Positions 1 through 6,925 of a stretch of DNA of 9,435 bases are shown piece after piece. The notes below the pieces were generated by a model. It was given only the letters and a program-made list of their open reading frames with translations, did no database searches and was not told the origin of the DNA. Positions within the stretch are counted from its first letter, which is position 1. Each line of letters starts with the position of its first letter. Both the position numbers and the translations under genes were made by a program. Location of the stretch: NCBI GenBank assembly GCA_966250375.1, contig CBINHE010000134.1, forward strand, positions 1 to 9,435, given 5' to 3'. The DNA is from CAMLDH01 sp966250375 (lineage in GTDB: Bacteria > Pseudomonadota > Gammaproteobacteria > Burkholderiales > Burkholderiaceae_D).

Positions 1-25
1 GCAAACCGCTCTATACCGTCCTTCG

Positions 26-44
26 TCCCTTGAGTAGGGATTTT
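26..44 (+). terminator. weak hairpin plus T-run, possible terminator of a gene left of the window
   Basis: TCCCT (26-30) can pair with AGGGA (36-40) around a 5-nt loop, and TTTT follows directly. Five base pairs is a weak stem. It would end a + strand transcript entering from the left, but no coding end is visible before it. Confidence 0.22.
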
Positions 45-76
45 CAATTTGGCGTCTCTTTGACATGGTTCTTGTT

Positions 77-94
77 TTTCGTGGACCAATCGCT
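77..94 (+). repeat. direct repeat copy A (TTTCGTGGAC type)
   Basis: TTTCGTGGACCAATCGCT here matches TTTCGTGGACAAACTGCT at 253-270 in 15 of 18 bases. Both sit in a T-rich context (TTGTTTTTCGTGG and GTGTTTTTCGTG). The pair brackets the Fur box and promoter. Its function is unknown; it looks like a dispersed intergenic repeat. Confidence 0.4.
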
Positions 95-130
95 GTTTTC
101 AGGACGATGCAAATAAATTAATTATTTCTT

Positions 131-149
131 ATTGCGAACAATTCTCATT
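131..149 (+). promoter_or_regulatory. Fur-box-like operator
   Basis: Against the 7-1-7 type Fur consensus AATGATAATnATTATCATT, this 19-bp stretch (ATTGCGAACAATTCTCATT) matches 13 of 18 defined positions, with 8 of 9 in the right half. It lies over the -35 and spacer of the predicted promoter, where ferric Fur would block RNA polymerase. Upstream of a siderophore operon this is the expected regulator. The left half is degenerate, so the call rests partly on context. Confidence 0.6.
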
Positions 150-160
150 TGCATTATGCT
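132..160 (+). promoter_or_regulatory. candidate sigma-70 promoter of the siderophore operon
   Basis: TTGCGA (132-137, 4 of 6 to TTGACA) and TATGCT (155-160, 4 of 6 to TATAAT) are separated by exactly 17 bp. Transcription would begin near 167. The Fur-like site overlaps the -35 and spacer. The promoter would leave a leader of about 460 nt before pvsA, so a second promoter nearer the gene cannot be excluded. Confidence 0.45.
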
Positions 161-380
161 GAATTCATTGCAATCGCTACCATGACTTTTTTGCAATGCT
201 TTAACGGCCAATATAGATACAGCAGTTCGATTGATTTCGTGTTTTTCGTGTCTTTCGTGGACAAACTGCTTCTAACGGTTTTGGCCACATAACCCCCCAA
301 CGCCAGCCACCGCGCCCATTCTCTGGGAGAGGCAGCCCGCCCTTTTTGATGTATAGCGGCTTCCAACTCAGGAGAATTCC
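161..380. other. upstream leader, no supported gene
   Basis: This AT-rich stretch lies between the promoter and the small ORF at 381. It contains the second TTTCGTGGAC repeat. A 36-codon + strand ORF (182-292) lacks a ribosome binding site, and a GTG-started minus-strand ORF crosses the region with only a poor one. I see no RNA gene or recognisable riboswitch. AGAGGCAGCCCGCCC followed by TTTTT near 329-348 hints at structure but gives no convincing stem. Confidence 0.4.
253..270 (+). repeat. direct repeat copy B (TTTCGTGGAC type)
   Basis: Second copy of the repeat seen at 77-94 (15 of 18 bases identical), preceded here by an extra TTTCGTGTC unit. It lies downstream of the predicted transcription start, so it would be in the leader RNA. 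Confidence 0.4.
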
Positions 381-518
381 ATGCGGATACGTGCTCATCG
401 AGTAACACGCTTTTCCTTTCAATTCGCAGTTTCGTTTTACGCACTCGCCAGCCCCGCCTTACCGGGCGCTTGTATATCGCGTCTATCCGGACATACGCCT
501 GCCGAACTCACTGTCTAG
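381..518 (+). CDS. small ORF (45 aa) with signal-peptide-like N-terminus in the operon leader
   Basis: An ATG at 381 is preceded by AGGAG (370-374) with 6-nt spacing, one of the better ribosome binding sites in the window. The ORF runs 45 codons to TAG (516-518), about 110 nt before pvsA. The N-terminus is basic (MRIRAHRVTR), residues 11-29 are mostly hydrophobic or small (ending ALASPALPGA), and a single Cys follows at about residue 31. That pattern resembles a Sec signal peptide, with an imperfect lipobox at best. I do not recognise a family. It could be a real secreted micropeptide, a translated leader, or the 5' remnant of a lost exported protein such as a TonB-dependent receptor, since receptors usually accompany such clusters. 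No continuation of a receptor is readable after the stop, so the remnant idea is inference only. Confidence 0.35.
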   Translation: MRIRAHRVTRFSFQFAVSFYALASPALPGACISRLSGHTPAELTV

Positions 519-627
519 CATTCGCGTACTGATCCCGCTCGACCATTTCTTTATTCCTCATTTGCCTGGCGCTTGCCAAGGCAGTCCTTCGTATTGACGT
601 TACAAACCGATTTTTATGGAGAGTTTC

Positions 628-1836
628 ATGCAAGAGCTGATTATTCTGGCCCATGTGCCGACCGATTCGATCAACGATGGCTTTATCCCGGCGGCACGGC
701 GCCTCGGTTTGTCGGTCGTTCTGTTGACCGACCATGCCGAAGCCCACCAGCAGCATTTCAACCAGGCCGGGCTTGCCGCTTATCCGAGCGAAATCATCGC
801 TTGCGATGTGTTCAATCCACTGGCCGTGATGGGGTTGCTCACCTGTCGTCTGCAAGCCCCGGCGGCGGTTTTTTCCAACAGCGATCATCTGCAAACCAGC
901 ACTGCCATCATTGCCGATTATTTCAATCTTCCGCGCAAAAACTGGCATGTAACGTATCGCGCAAAGAACAAGGCGGAAATGCGCGCCAGCTTGCAAAGCC
1001 GAGGGCTCGATGTGTTATGGCATGCCGTCGTCTGCGATAAGACGGTGCTGGCACAGGTGGCGGACGAGGCGCTTTTTCCGTGCATCGTCAAGCCGAGGGA
1101 GGGCGTCGCCAGTCAGCAAGTCACCTTGAGTTACACCCGAGAGGAACTGGAGGCGCAATGCGCCGCCGTCTGGTCCGAGCAGCCGGCGCTGCCGTTGCTG
1201 CTGGAGGAATATATCGAAGGCCCGCTCTATACGCTGGAAACGCTCGGTGATGGCGAGCGTTTCTGCGTGCTCGGCGGTTTCCAGGTCAAATTATCGCCGC
1301 CACCGTATTTTGTCGAACTGGAAGCGCGCTGGGGAACGGGATTGACGGCGGGGCAGGAGGCGCAAGTGGTCGACATGATTCGTCGCTTTGGCGTCGGCTT
1401 TGGCGCGTGCCACACCGAATTCGTGATGACCGAAAAAGGGCCGCGTCTCATCGAGATCAATTACCGCAATATCGGCGATTACCGTGAGTTCCTGTTGCAG
1501 GATACGCTTGCCATTCCCTTGTTCGACATCGTGCTGCGGCTGTATCTTGGCGAGCCTTTGCCGCCATTGGCATTGGCGCCCAATGCCGCGCTGATCCGCT
1601 ACTTCACTGCGCAGTCCGCGGGCCGTCTTTCCGACACGCCCGCAGCGTTTGTCCGGCGTGAGGATGATCTGCAGATGACCTACAAGCCATTGCGTGCGGC
1701 CGGCGACACCATCAGTCTGACAAATTCCAACAAGGATTACCTCGGCGTGCTGCGCGGTACGGGCGCCGACGCGCAACGCCTCGACCTGGAAATGGATCGG
1801 ATCAGCCATTCCCTGGCATGGGGGATCGCAGCATGA
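628..1836 (+). CDS. pvsA: ATP-grasp ligase, vibrioferrin biosynthesis PvsA
   Basis: A 402-aa cytoplasmic ATP-grasp enzyme, first gene of the operon. It is thought to form an amide or ester bond through an acyl-phosphate while building the alanine/2-oxoglutarate side of vibrioferrin; the exact substrate is inferred from the cluster. An N-terminal pre-ATP-grasp domain (about 1-120) is followed by an ATP-grasp fold. FPCIVKPREG (150-159) holds the nucleotide-binding Lys155. EEYIEGP (193-199) is the hinge strand. Glu264 (HTEFVM) and EIN (276-278) are the metal ligands. The start was set at 628 because GGAG (618-621) lies 6 nt upstream; the in-frame ATG at 616 has no comparable site. The stop overlaps the pvsB start as ATGA. 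The family is clear, and the Pvs assignment depends on gene order. Confidence 0.82.
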   Translation: MQELIILAHVPTDSINDGFIPAARRLGLSVVLLTDHAEAHQQHFNQAGLAAYPSEIIACDVFNPLAVMGLLTCRLQAPAAVFSNSDHLQTSTAIIADYFNLPRKNWHVTYRAKNKAEMRASLQSRGLDVLWHAVVCDKTVLAQVADEALFPCIVKPREGVASQQVTLSYTREELEAQCAAVWSEQPALPLLLEEYIEGPLYTLETLGDGERFCVLGGFQVKLSPPPYFVELEARWGTGLTAGQEAQVVDMIRRFGVGFGACHTEFVMTEKGPRLIEINYRNIGDYREFLLQDTLAIPLFDIVLRLYLGEPLPPLALAPNAALIRYFTAQSAGRLSDTPAAFVRREDDLQMTYKPLRAAGDTISLTNSNKDYLGVLRGTGADAQRLDLEMDRISHSLAWGIAA

Positions 1837-3683
1837 GCGCGGTCATGATCGGGACGGCGCCGGGTGCAACTGCCGAACTGGTGTGCGCAGAACACGCACA
1901 ATATATTTGCCGTCGCGTGCTGGACGCATTGCTGCGCGAGGACGTGCGCTCCTGCGTCAGTGGCGGTACGCCGATGCCGAGCGCTACCTTGCCGACACAA
2001 TTCATCAGGTATATGGGCGTAGCCGACACCTGGCTCAAGGTGGCGCATTTTGGCGACGGCTGCTTATGGATTCCGGTTGCCACATCCGGCTTCATGCAGG
2101 ATTGGCGCAGCGCCGGCCTGCCGTTGCTGTGGCAGCAGGGCGAACAGAGGAGGGCGCTATGGGCGGTAGATGATGTCCTCGCTTGTTTCGCGCAAGGTTT
2201 GCCGGCGAGCGCCGCCTCTTTGTTCCATGCTTTTGCCGAGGAATGCAACGTCGCCGCATCGCATCGCGACACGAGCGAACATGAGCGGGAGCGCTGGTTT
2301 GCCGAATGGCATGAGCGGCATGGCGCGGCAACTGGCGCCGACTTGCCGCACTGGCATGCCCGTCTGTTGCATTACGATCGATTGGGGTCCTTTCTCGACC
2401 ACCCGCTGTATCCGACCGCGCGCGCCAAGCTTGGCTTCGACGGCGACACACTCGCAGCCTACGGCCCTGAATTCCAGCGCCGCTTTCAGTTGCGCTGGCT
2501 GGCAGTGCCGCGCACGCTCTATCATTCTGGTGTCGCAGACGAACAGGACTGGCCATCGCTGTGGCCGAGCTTCGAAGACGTCGGCCTGCATGCAGTGATG
2601 GCGACAACACATGCGTTGGTTCCGATACACCCGTTCATATGGGGGCATCAGCTTGACGCTTTCCTGCTAGATAGCGGATTGCGCGAACAAGTGATTCATG
2701 CGCCGTGCTCTTGTCTGACAGTTGTGCCGACACTATCGGTACGTACCGTCGTCCTGCTCGATGCGCCGGAGTGGCATCTGAAACTGCCGCTGACGATCCG
2801 CACGCTGGGCGCGAAGAATATCCGCACCATCAAGCCGAGTACGATCCAGGACGGCCACAGCATCCAGACCTTGCTGGGCGCGATTGCCGCCCGTGAGCCG
2901 GCGATCGGCGGACGTTTGCTGCTGACCGATGAAGAATGCGGCGCACATGTCGAGCATCGCATGTTCCTCGGTTATATCCTGCGCCGTTATCCTGCCCAGG
3001 CGCTGCAAGACAGCACCTTGATTCCGGTGGCGTCGCTGACGGCGCGCACTCCGACCGGACAGCTGGCGGCGCAAGACGTGGCGGCCCAATTTTATGAGGG
3101 CGATTTCGAGGCATTCTTTAACGATTACCTCGACCTGACGTTGCGTTTGCACTTGCTGCTCTGGGTGCGTTACGGCATCGCGCTGGAATCGAACCAGCAG
3201 AATTCGGTCGTTGTTGCAAGCCGCAGCGAACCAAGGCTGCGCCTGCTGCTCAAGGACAACGACGCGGCACGCATCCATCTCGATTACCTCAGGCAGCGCT
3301 GGCCGGATCTGGCGTCGCATCTTGCAGAATTGCAGGACCAGCGCATTGCGGTTGCCGAACCGTTGCCGCTGGCGCAAATGTTTACGACGATCACGCTGCA
3401 GTTGAATATTGCCGTACTGGTCGAGCGCTTCGCGCCGATCCTTGATCAGCCAACGACCGCGCTGTATGCCAACGTCCGGCAACGGATCGAAACAATTCTG
3501 ACGGAATTGGCTGCAGACGGCGAGGACATTACCCTGGCGCGCCGCACGCTGCTCGAAGACGACCGGCTGCATATCAAATATCTGCTGATCGCTGCCACCC
3601 TGGCGGAAAAGAGTGACACTGGCGCGCTCGACGTCAACAAGTTCTATGGCCGTAGCGCGCCCAATTTCTTGAGGTCGATATGA
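1833..3683 (+). CDS. pvsB: NIS synthetase (IucA/IucC family), vibrioferrin biosynthesis PvsB
   Basis: A 616-aa NRPS-independent siderophore synthetase. These enzymes adenylate a carboxylate (citrate or 2-oxoglutarate type) and pass it to an amine or alcohol. Family landmarks: DHPLYPTARAKLG (189-201), HPFIWGHQ (266-273, the HPWQ position), TLSVRT (300-305), KNIRTIKP (328-335) and the C-terminal FhuF-like part with YGIALESNQQN (447-457) and LLLKDND (471-477). Compared with PvsD in the same operon, the usual HxQN motif reads NQQN (Asn454 in place of His) and RD reads KD (474-475). The start is the ATG at 1833, inside the pvsA stop (ATGA), with GGGGGA 7 nt upstream. An alternative ATG at 1818 has no such site. 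It is probably one of the two condensing steps on the citrate/2-oxoglutarate scaffold; which one is not decidable here. Confidence 0.83.
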   Translation: MSAVMIGTAPGATAELVCAEHAQYICRRVLDALLREDVRSCVSGGTPMPSATLPTQFIRYMGVADTWLKVAHFGDGCLWIPVATSGFMQDWRSAGLPLLWQQGEQRRALWAVDDVLACFAQGLPASAASLFHAFAEECNVAASHRDTSEHERERWFAEWHERHGAATGADLPHWHARLLHYDRLGSFLDHPLYPTARAKLGFDGDTLAAYGPEFQRRFQLRWLAVPRTLYHSGVADEQDWPSLWPSFEDVGLHAVMATTHALVPIHPFIWGHQLDAFLLDSGLREQVIHAPCSCLTVVPTLSVRTVVLLDAPEWHLKLPLTIRTLGAKNIRTIKPSTIQDGHSIQTLLGAIAAREPAIGGRLLLTDEECGAHVEHRMFLGYILRRYPAQALQDSTLIPVASLTARTPTGQLAAQDVAAQFYEGDFEAFFNDYLDLTLRLHLLLWVRYGIALESNQQNSVVVASRSEPRLRLLLKDNDAARIHLDYLRQRWPDLASHLAELQDQRIAVAEPLPLAQMFTTITLQLNIAVLVERFAPILDQPTTALYANVRQRIETILTELAADGEDITLARRTLLEDDRLHIKYLLIAATLAEKSDTGALDVNKFYGRSAPNFLRSI

Positions 3684-4882
3684 GGCCCGGTTCGAAGCCA
3701 GATTCGGGAGGCAATGCGCGCCGCATCATCGTCGCCACCGTCATGGTTTGCCATTTCATTGCCGCATTCGCTGCGCTCGGCATGCCGCCGTTTTTTGCAT
3801 TGATCCTCGATCAATCCTTGCATAGCGAGGCCACTTATCTGGCTGGATGGCTGTATGTCGTGCCGACTTTTTTTACGGCAATCAGTAGTCCGTGGTGGGG
3901 GAAGCTCGCAGACAAATACGGCAAAAAGCCGTTATTGCTGCGCGCGCAGCTGGGGTTGGCCGGGAGTTTTTTGCTGGCCGGCTTCGCACCTGATGTCTGG
4001 GTGTTTTCCATTGCGCTGGTGTTGCAAGGTTTGCTTGGGGGCACGTTCTCGGCATCCAACGCCTATCTGGCAACCGTGGAAAGCGGCGCAGCGTTGACCC
4101 GCAGTCTGACATTGATGCAAGGGTCGGCCCGTGCGGCATTGGTGATTGCACCGACCGGCCTGGGCTTGTTGATGATGACGGTTGAATCGCCACTGGCGTT
4201 ATACCGCTATCTGGCGTTGTTGCCGCTATGCGCCGCGCTGCTCATTTGGCGGCTCCCGGCGCAGCAAGCACAGACGGCAGGCAAGGTAAAGGAGCAAGCC
4301 ACATGCAGCGTGAAAGAAGCCACGCCGATACAGATCTACGCACTGCAGTTCGCCTTCATATTTGCCATGGTGGTGACATTTCCGTACTTCGTGTCCTTCA
4401 TGCGATCGGATGCCGGCGCTGTATCGCCGGCGCTTGCCGGCTTGCTGTTCGCGCTGCCGCATTTGATATATCTGCTCTGTGCGATGCCGCTCAGTCGCTA
4501 TCTTGGGCAGGGCGGTTTGATCGTGACGCTGGCCCTGTCGTACCTGCTGCTTGCTGCATCGCTGCTGGGCCAGGCATTGACGCCGGCATTGCCTGCCGTG
4601 GCAGCCTGGCGCGTCGTGATGGGGCTCGGCATGACAGCCGCATACATCGGCCTGCATGGGTTGATCGCCGGCCTTGTCAACAGCGGTAACGCGGGCAGCA
4701 CGTTTGGCTGGTTTGAAAGCAGTTCCAAGTGGGGCGCTGTCGGCGCCGGTCTGGTCGCCGGTATCGCCGTGCAGGCACTCGATGTACGCGCACCGTTTTT
4801 CATTAGCGCGCTGGTCATGCTCATGGCCGCTTGTTATCTCGCCGGGTTGACGTTTTATCGTCTACGTCCAAGCAATTCTTAA
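3680..4882 (+). CDS. pvsC: MFS transporter, probable siderophore exporter PvsC
   Basis: A 400-aa inner-membrane protein of the major facilitator superfamily with about 12 predicted membrane segments (roughly 17-40, 52-72, 86-103, 105-130, 150-168, 174-190, 218-240, 250-272, 279-298, 303-331, 350-366, 371-392). The MFS motif A, GKLADKYGKKP, is at 74-84 between segments 2 and 3. A polar loop of about 25 residues (191-216) separates the halves. Proton-driven export of the finished siderophore is inferred from its place between the two synthetase genes, as PvsC in Vibrio. The start ATG overlaps the pvsB stop (ATGA), with GAGG (3671-3674) 5 nt upstream. The TAA stop was probably once 14 nt from the pvsD ATG; an inserted element now separates them. 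Confidence 0.82.
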   Translation: MRPGSKPDSGGNARRIIVATVMVCHFIAAFAALGMPPFFALILDQSLHSEATYLAGWLYVVPTFFTAISSPWWGKLADKYGKKPLLLRAQLGLAGSFLLAGFAPDVWVFSIALVLQGLLGGTFSASNAYLATVESGAALTRSLTLMQGSARAALVIAPTGLGLLMMTVESPLALYRYLALLPLCAALLIWRLPAQQAQTAGKVKEQATCSVKEATPIQIYALQFAFIFAMVVTFPYFVSFMRSDAGAVSPALAGLLFALPHLIYLLCAMPLSRYLGQGGLIVTLALSYLLLAASLLGQALTPALPAVAAWRVVMGLGMTAAYIGLHGLIAGLVNSGNAGSTFGWFESSSKWGAVGAGLVAGIAVQALDVRAPFFISALVMLMAACYLAGLTFYRLRPSNS

Positions 4883-4891
4883 TGATAGGAA

Positions 4892-5069
4892 CTTACACAG
4901 AAGCCAGAAATTATGACTCCGCTCGTATGGTGGGCACTCCTTCCCCTTCAAGGGGAAGGTTGGGATGGGGATGGGTTTTACGCTGCGGGCTTAACCCATC
5001 CCCACCCTCCCCTTGAAAGGGAGGGAACACGAAGGTTCTTCGTCGCCTAAGTTACTGACTTCTTTGTAG
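4892..5069. mobile_element. MITE-like non-autonomous element inserted between pvsC and pvsD, with 9-bp target duplication
   Basis: TGATAGGAA occurs on both sides (4883-4891 and 5070-5078) as a target-site duplication. The ends are imperfect terminal inverted repeats: CTTACACAGAAGCCAG on the left, and on the right, read from the complement, CTACAAAGAAGTCAG, continuing to about 20 nt. The 178-bp interior has no gene. It holds a near-perfect palindrome (4939-4959), a second hairpin (CCCTCCC 5005-5011 with GGGAGGG 5019-5025) and a longer stem joining 4950-4977 to 4993-5014 around a short loop. Removing the element and one duplicate leaves TAA-TGATAGGAA-AAATC-ATG, a 14-nt gap with an intact Shine-Dalgarno. 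The 37-residue or longer readable frames inside are repeat translations, not genes. Confidence 0.72.
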
Positions 5070-5083
5070 TGATAGGAAAAATC

Positions 5084-6925
5084 ATGCAAACAAATAATTT
5101 GGCACACGCACTCGATCCAGTCCTGATGGCGCGGCAGGAAGCCAGCCGCCGTTCCATGGAAACTTTGTTGAACTGTTATTGCCGCGAGGTGGCGGGCCCG
5201 CAGGGGCAGTTGAGTGTCGGTCCGCTATTCGGTCAAAACGATTGGCCGCAGTCTGTGCACATGGCTTTGCGCAGTAGTGGCGGCAGCATCATGCATATTC
5301 GTCTGCCGTTCACCGATGCGCGCTTGCTGACGGTGGTGGAGGGCGCTTCTGCTACCGGCAATTACCGTTATCAATCGCCGTTCTATTGCAAAGCGCCGGC
5401 CAAGCCATGGGCCTTGCTTGATTGGGAAGGCTTGGCCGGCGCGCTGCTGCGCGAACTGTCTTTGCAAACGGATACCTCCATCAATGACGAACTGATGCAG
5501 CAGATTCGCGACAGCGTCACGGTGACCATGGCGGTGCTGCAGAATTCCCGTCCCGGGCCGTTTGCAGCGGAGCCGTTACAGGCATTTATCGAATCCGAAC
5601 AATCGCTGGTATTCGGTCACCCTTTTCATCCGGCGCCGAAAAGCCGGCAGGGCGTCTCCTATCAAGATATGTTGCGCTATTCGCCGGAAATGGGCGCGCG
5701 TTTTCCTTTGCACTACTTCGCGGTGCGCCGTGAATATCTGTTGCAGCAATCGGTGCTGGCGACACCGTGCGACCGGATCGTCGCAGCGCAGGCGCCTGCC
5801 GGCCTTGCCTGCGACGATGCGTACGCCCTGGTGCCGACCCATCCCTGGCAGGCGCGCTACTTGCTCGACCATGCCAGCGTCGCGCAAGCGATCCAGGCCG
5901 GGTGCATTCGCGATCTGGGACCGCAGGGCGAAGATTATTATCCGACGTCATCGATTCGTACGCTCTTCCACCGCGACAATCCGTACTTCTATAAATGTTC
6001 GCTGAATATCCGCATTACCAATTGCGTGCGTAAAAACGCCGTCTATGAACTCGAAGGCGCATTGCAAGTCACCCGGATCATGCGTGAGATAACGCCCGCG
6101 TTGCGGCAACGGTTTCCTGGGGTAAGGGTAATGGAAGAGCCGGCATTCCTGTCAGTGGACCTGAAGCAGAATGATGCACAGCGCGACAAGGAAGTAACCG
6201 AAGGCTTCGGCATGATCTTGCGCCGCAGTTTTAACGACAGTTTGCTTCCCGGTGTTACACCATTGCTGGCGGGCGCTTTGTTTGGCAATCACCTGCATGG
6301 TGAAGCACGTGTGCGCGAGTTGCTGGCGCACATGCAGCAGCGTTGGGCAATGCCGTTCGATGCGGCGGCCGAGCAGTGGTTCTCGCGTTACGTGGTCGAA
6401 GTCATGTATCCGGTGCTGTATTGTTATTTCGCGCACGGCGTCATTTTCGAGCCGCACTTGCAAAATGTGGTGATCGGCGTCGCCGAGGGCGAACCGCAGC
6501 AGGTATTCCTGCGCGATTTCGAGGGCGTCAAACTGGTGCGTGAACGTTATAGCGAGCAGCAATTGGAGGGCATCAGTGTGGAGGCGCGCGAAGCGCTTTG
6601 GTACAGCAATGATCTGGGATGGAAACGCGTCGCCTACTGCCTGTTCGTGAATAATTTCTGCGAAGCGATCAGCCAGATCGGCGCAGGCAATCCGGCGTTG
6701 CAGAGTCGCTTGTGGACAGTGGTGCGGCACCATCTGCATGCGTATCAAAGCCAGCACGGCAATGCGGGCTCGGCGCAGCGTATCAAGGCCCTGCTCAGCG
6801 GTGAACCGTTTCCCGGCAAAACGAATTTGTTGAACCGTTTTTTCAAGCGGGCCGATCGCGCCACCACGTATCAGCCAGTTCCCAATCCGCTCGGCATGCT
6901 GGAGGAGGACAAGGCGTGGAACTGA
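5084..6925 (+). CDS. pvsD: NIS synthetase (IucA/IucC family, AcsD-like), vibrioferrin biosynthesis PvsD
   Basis: A 613-aa IucA/IucC synthetase, expected to activate citrate with ATP and condense it with a serine-derived nucleophile, as the achromobactin enzyme AcsD does. Motifs: GHPFHPAPKSRQG (178-190), HPWQ (253-256), YPTSSIRT (286-293), KCSLNIRITNCVRK (304-317), HGVIFEPHLQN (451-461) and LRDFEG (476-481). By remembered alignment with AcsD, ATP-site residues Ser290, Arg292, Thr293, Lys304, Arg316, His458, Gln460 and Asp478 are all present, so the enzyme looks intact. The start is the ATG at 5084 with AGGA (5074-5077) 6 nt upstream; a GTG at 5069 falls at the end of the inserted element. The Shine-Dalgarno belongs to the right copy of the target duplication. 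The 3' end overlaps pvsE by 10 nt. Confidence 0.87.
   Translation: MQTNNLAHALDPVLMARQEASRRSMETLLNCYCREVAGPQGQLSVGPLFGQNDWPQSVHMALRSSGGSIMHIRLPFTDARLLTVVEGASATGNYRYQSPFYCKAPAKPWALLDWEGLAGALLRELSLQTDTSINDELMQQIRDSVTVTMAVLQNSRPGPFAAEPLQAFIESEQSLVFGHPFHPAPKSRQGVSYQDMLRYSPEMGARFPLHYFAVRREYLLQQSVLATPCDRIVAAQAPAGLACDDAYALVPTHPWQARYLLDHASVAQAIQAGCIRDLGPQGEDYYPTSSIRTLFHRDNPYFYKCSLNIRITNCVRKNAVYELEGALQVTRIMREITPALRQRFPGVRVMEEPAFLSVDLKQNDAQRDKEVTEGFGMILRRSFNDSLLPGVTPLLAGALFGNHLHGEARVRELLAHMQQRWAMPFDAAAEQWFSRYVVEVMYPVLYCYFAHGVIFEPHLQNVVIGVAEGEPQQVFLRDFEGVKLVRERYSEQQLEGISVEAREALWYSNDLGWKRVAYCLFVNNFCEAISQIGAGNPALQSRLWTVVRHHLHAYQSQHGNAGSAQRIKALLSGEPFPGKTNLLNRFFKRADRATTYQPVPNPLGMLEEDKAWN

Noticed and set aside
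154..444. Minus-strand 96-codon ORF opposite the leader
   Set aside because: It begins at GTG with only a distant, weak purine stretch, runs through the TTTCGTGGAC repeat (giving KDTKNTK, typical of spurious translations), and has no recognisable domain. The opposite-strand ORF at 381 has better signals.
616..630. Upstream ATG at 616 as pvsA start
   Set aside because: It lacks a Shine-Dalgarno. Its own codons form the GGAG that serves the ATG at 628.
573..1040. + strand 155-codon ORF overlapping pvsA
   Set aside because: It is out of frame with pvsA, is rich in Arg/Ser/Pro as expected for a shadow frame, and has no ribosome binding site. pvsA has clear ATP-grasp motifs.
1818..1835. ATG at 1818 as pvsB start
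   Set aside because: The ATG at 1833 overlaps the pvsA stop as ATGA and has GGGGGA at proper spacing, the same junction type as pvsB-pvsC.
4883..4891. 12-bp version of the target duplication (TArTGATAGGAA, 11 of 12)
   Set aside because: The three extra bases on the right belong to the element's terminal repeat (CTTTGTAG), so the 9-bp version fits the inverted ends better.
4831..5016. ORF with GTPSPSRGRLGWGWV-like translation over the pvsC 3' end and intergenic element
   Set aside because: It is a translation of the palindromic repeat, with no ribosome binding site.
5069..5086. GTG at 5069 as pvsD start
   Set aside because: It straddles the end of the inserted element and the target duplication. 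The ATG at 5084 has AGGA at 6-nt spacing and would have been the start before the insertion.
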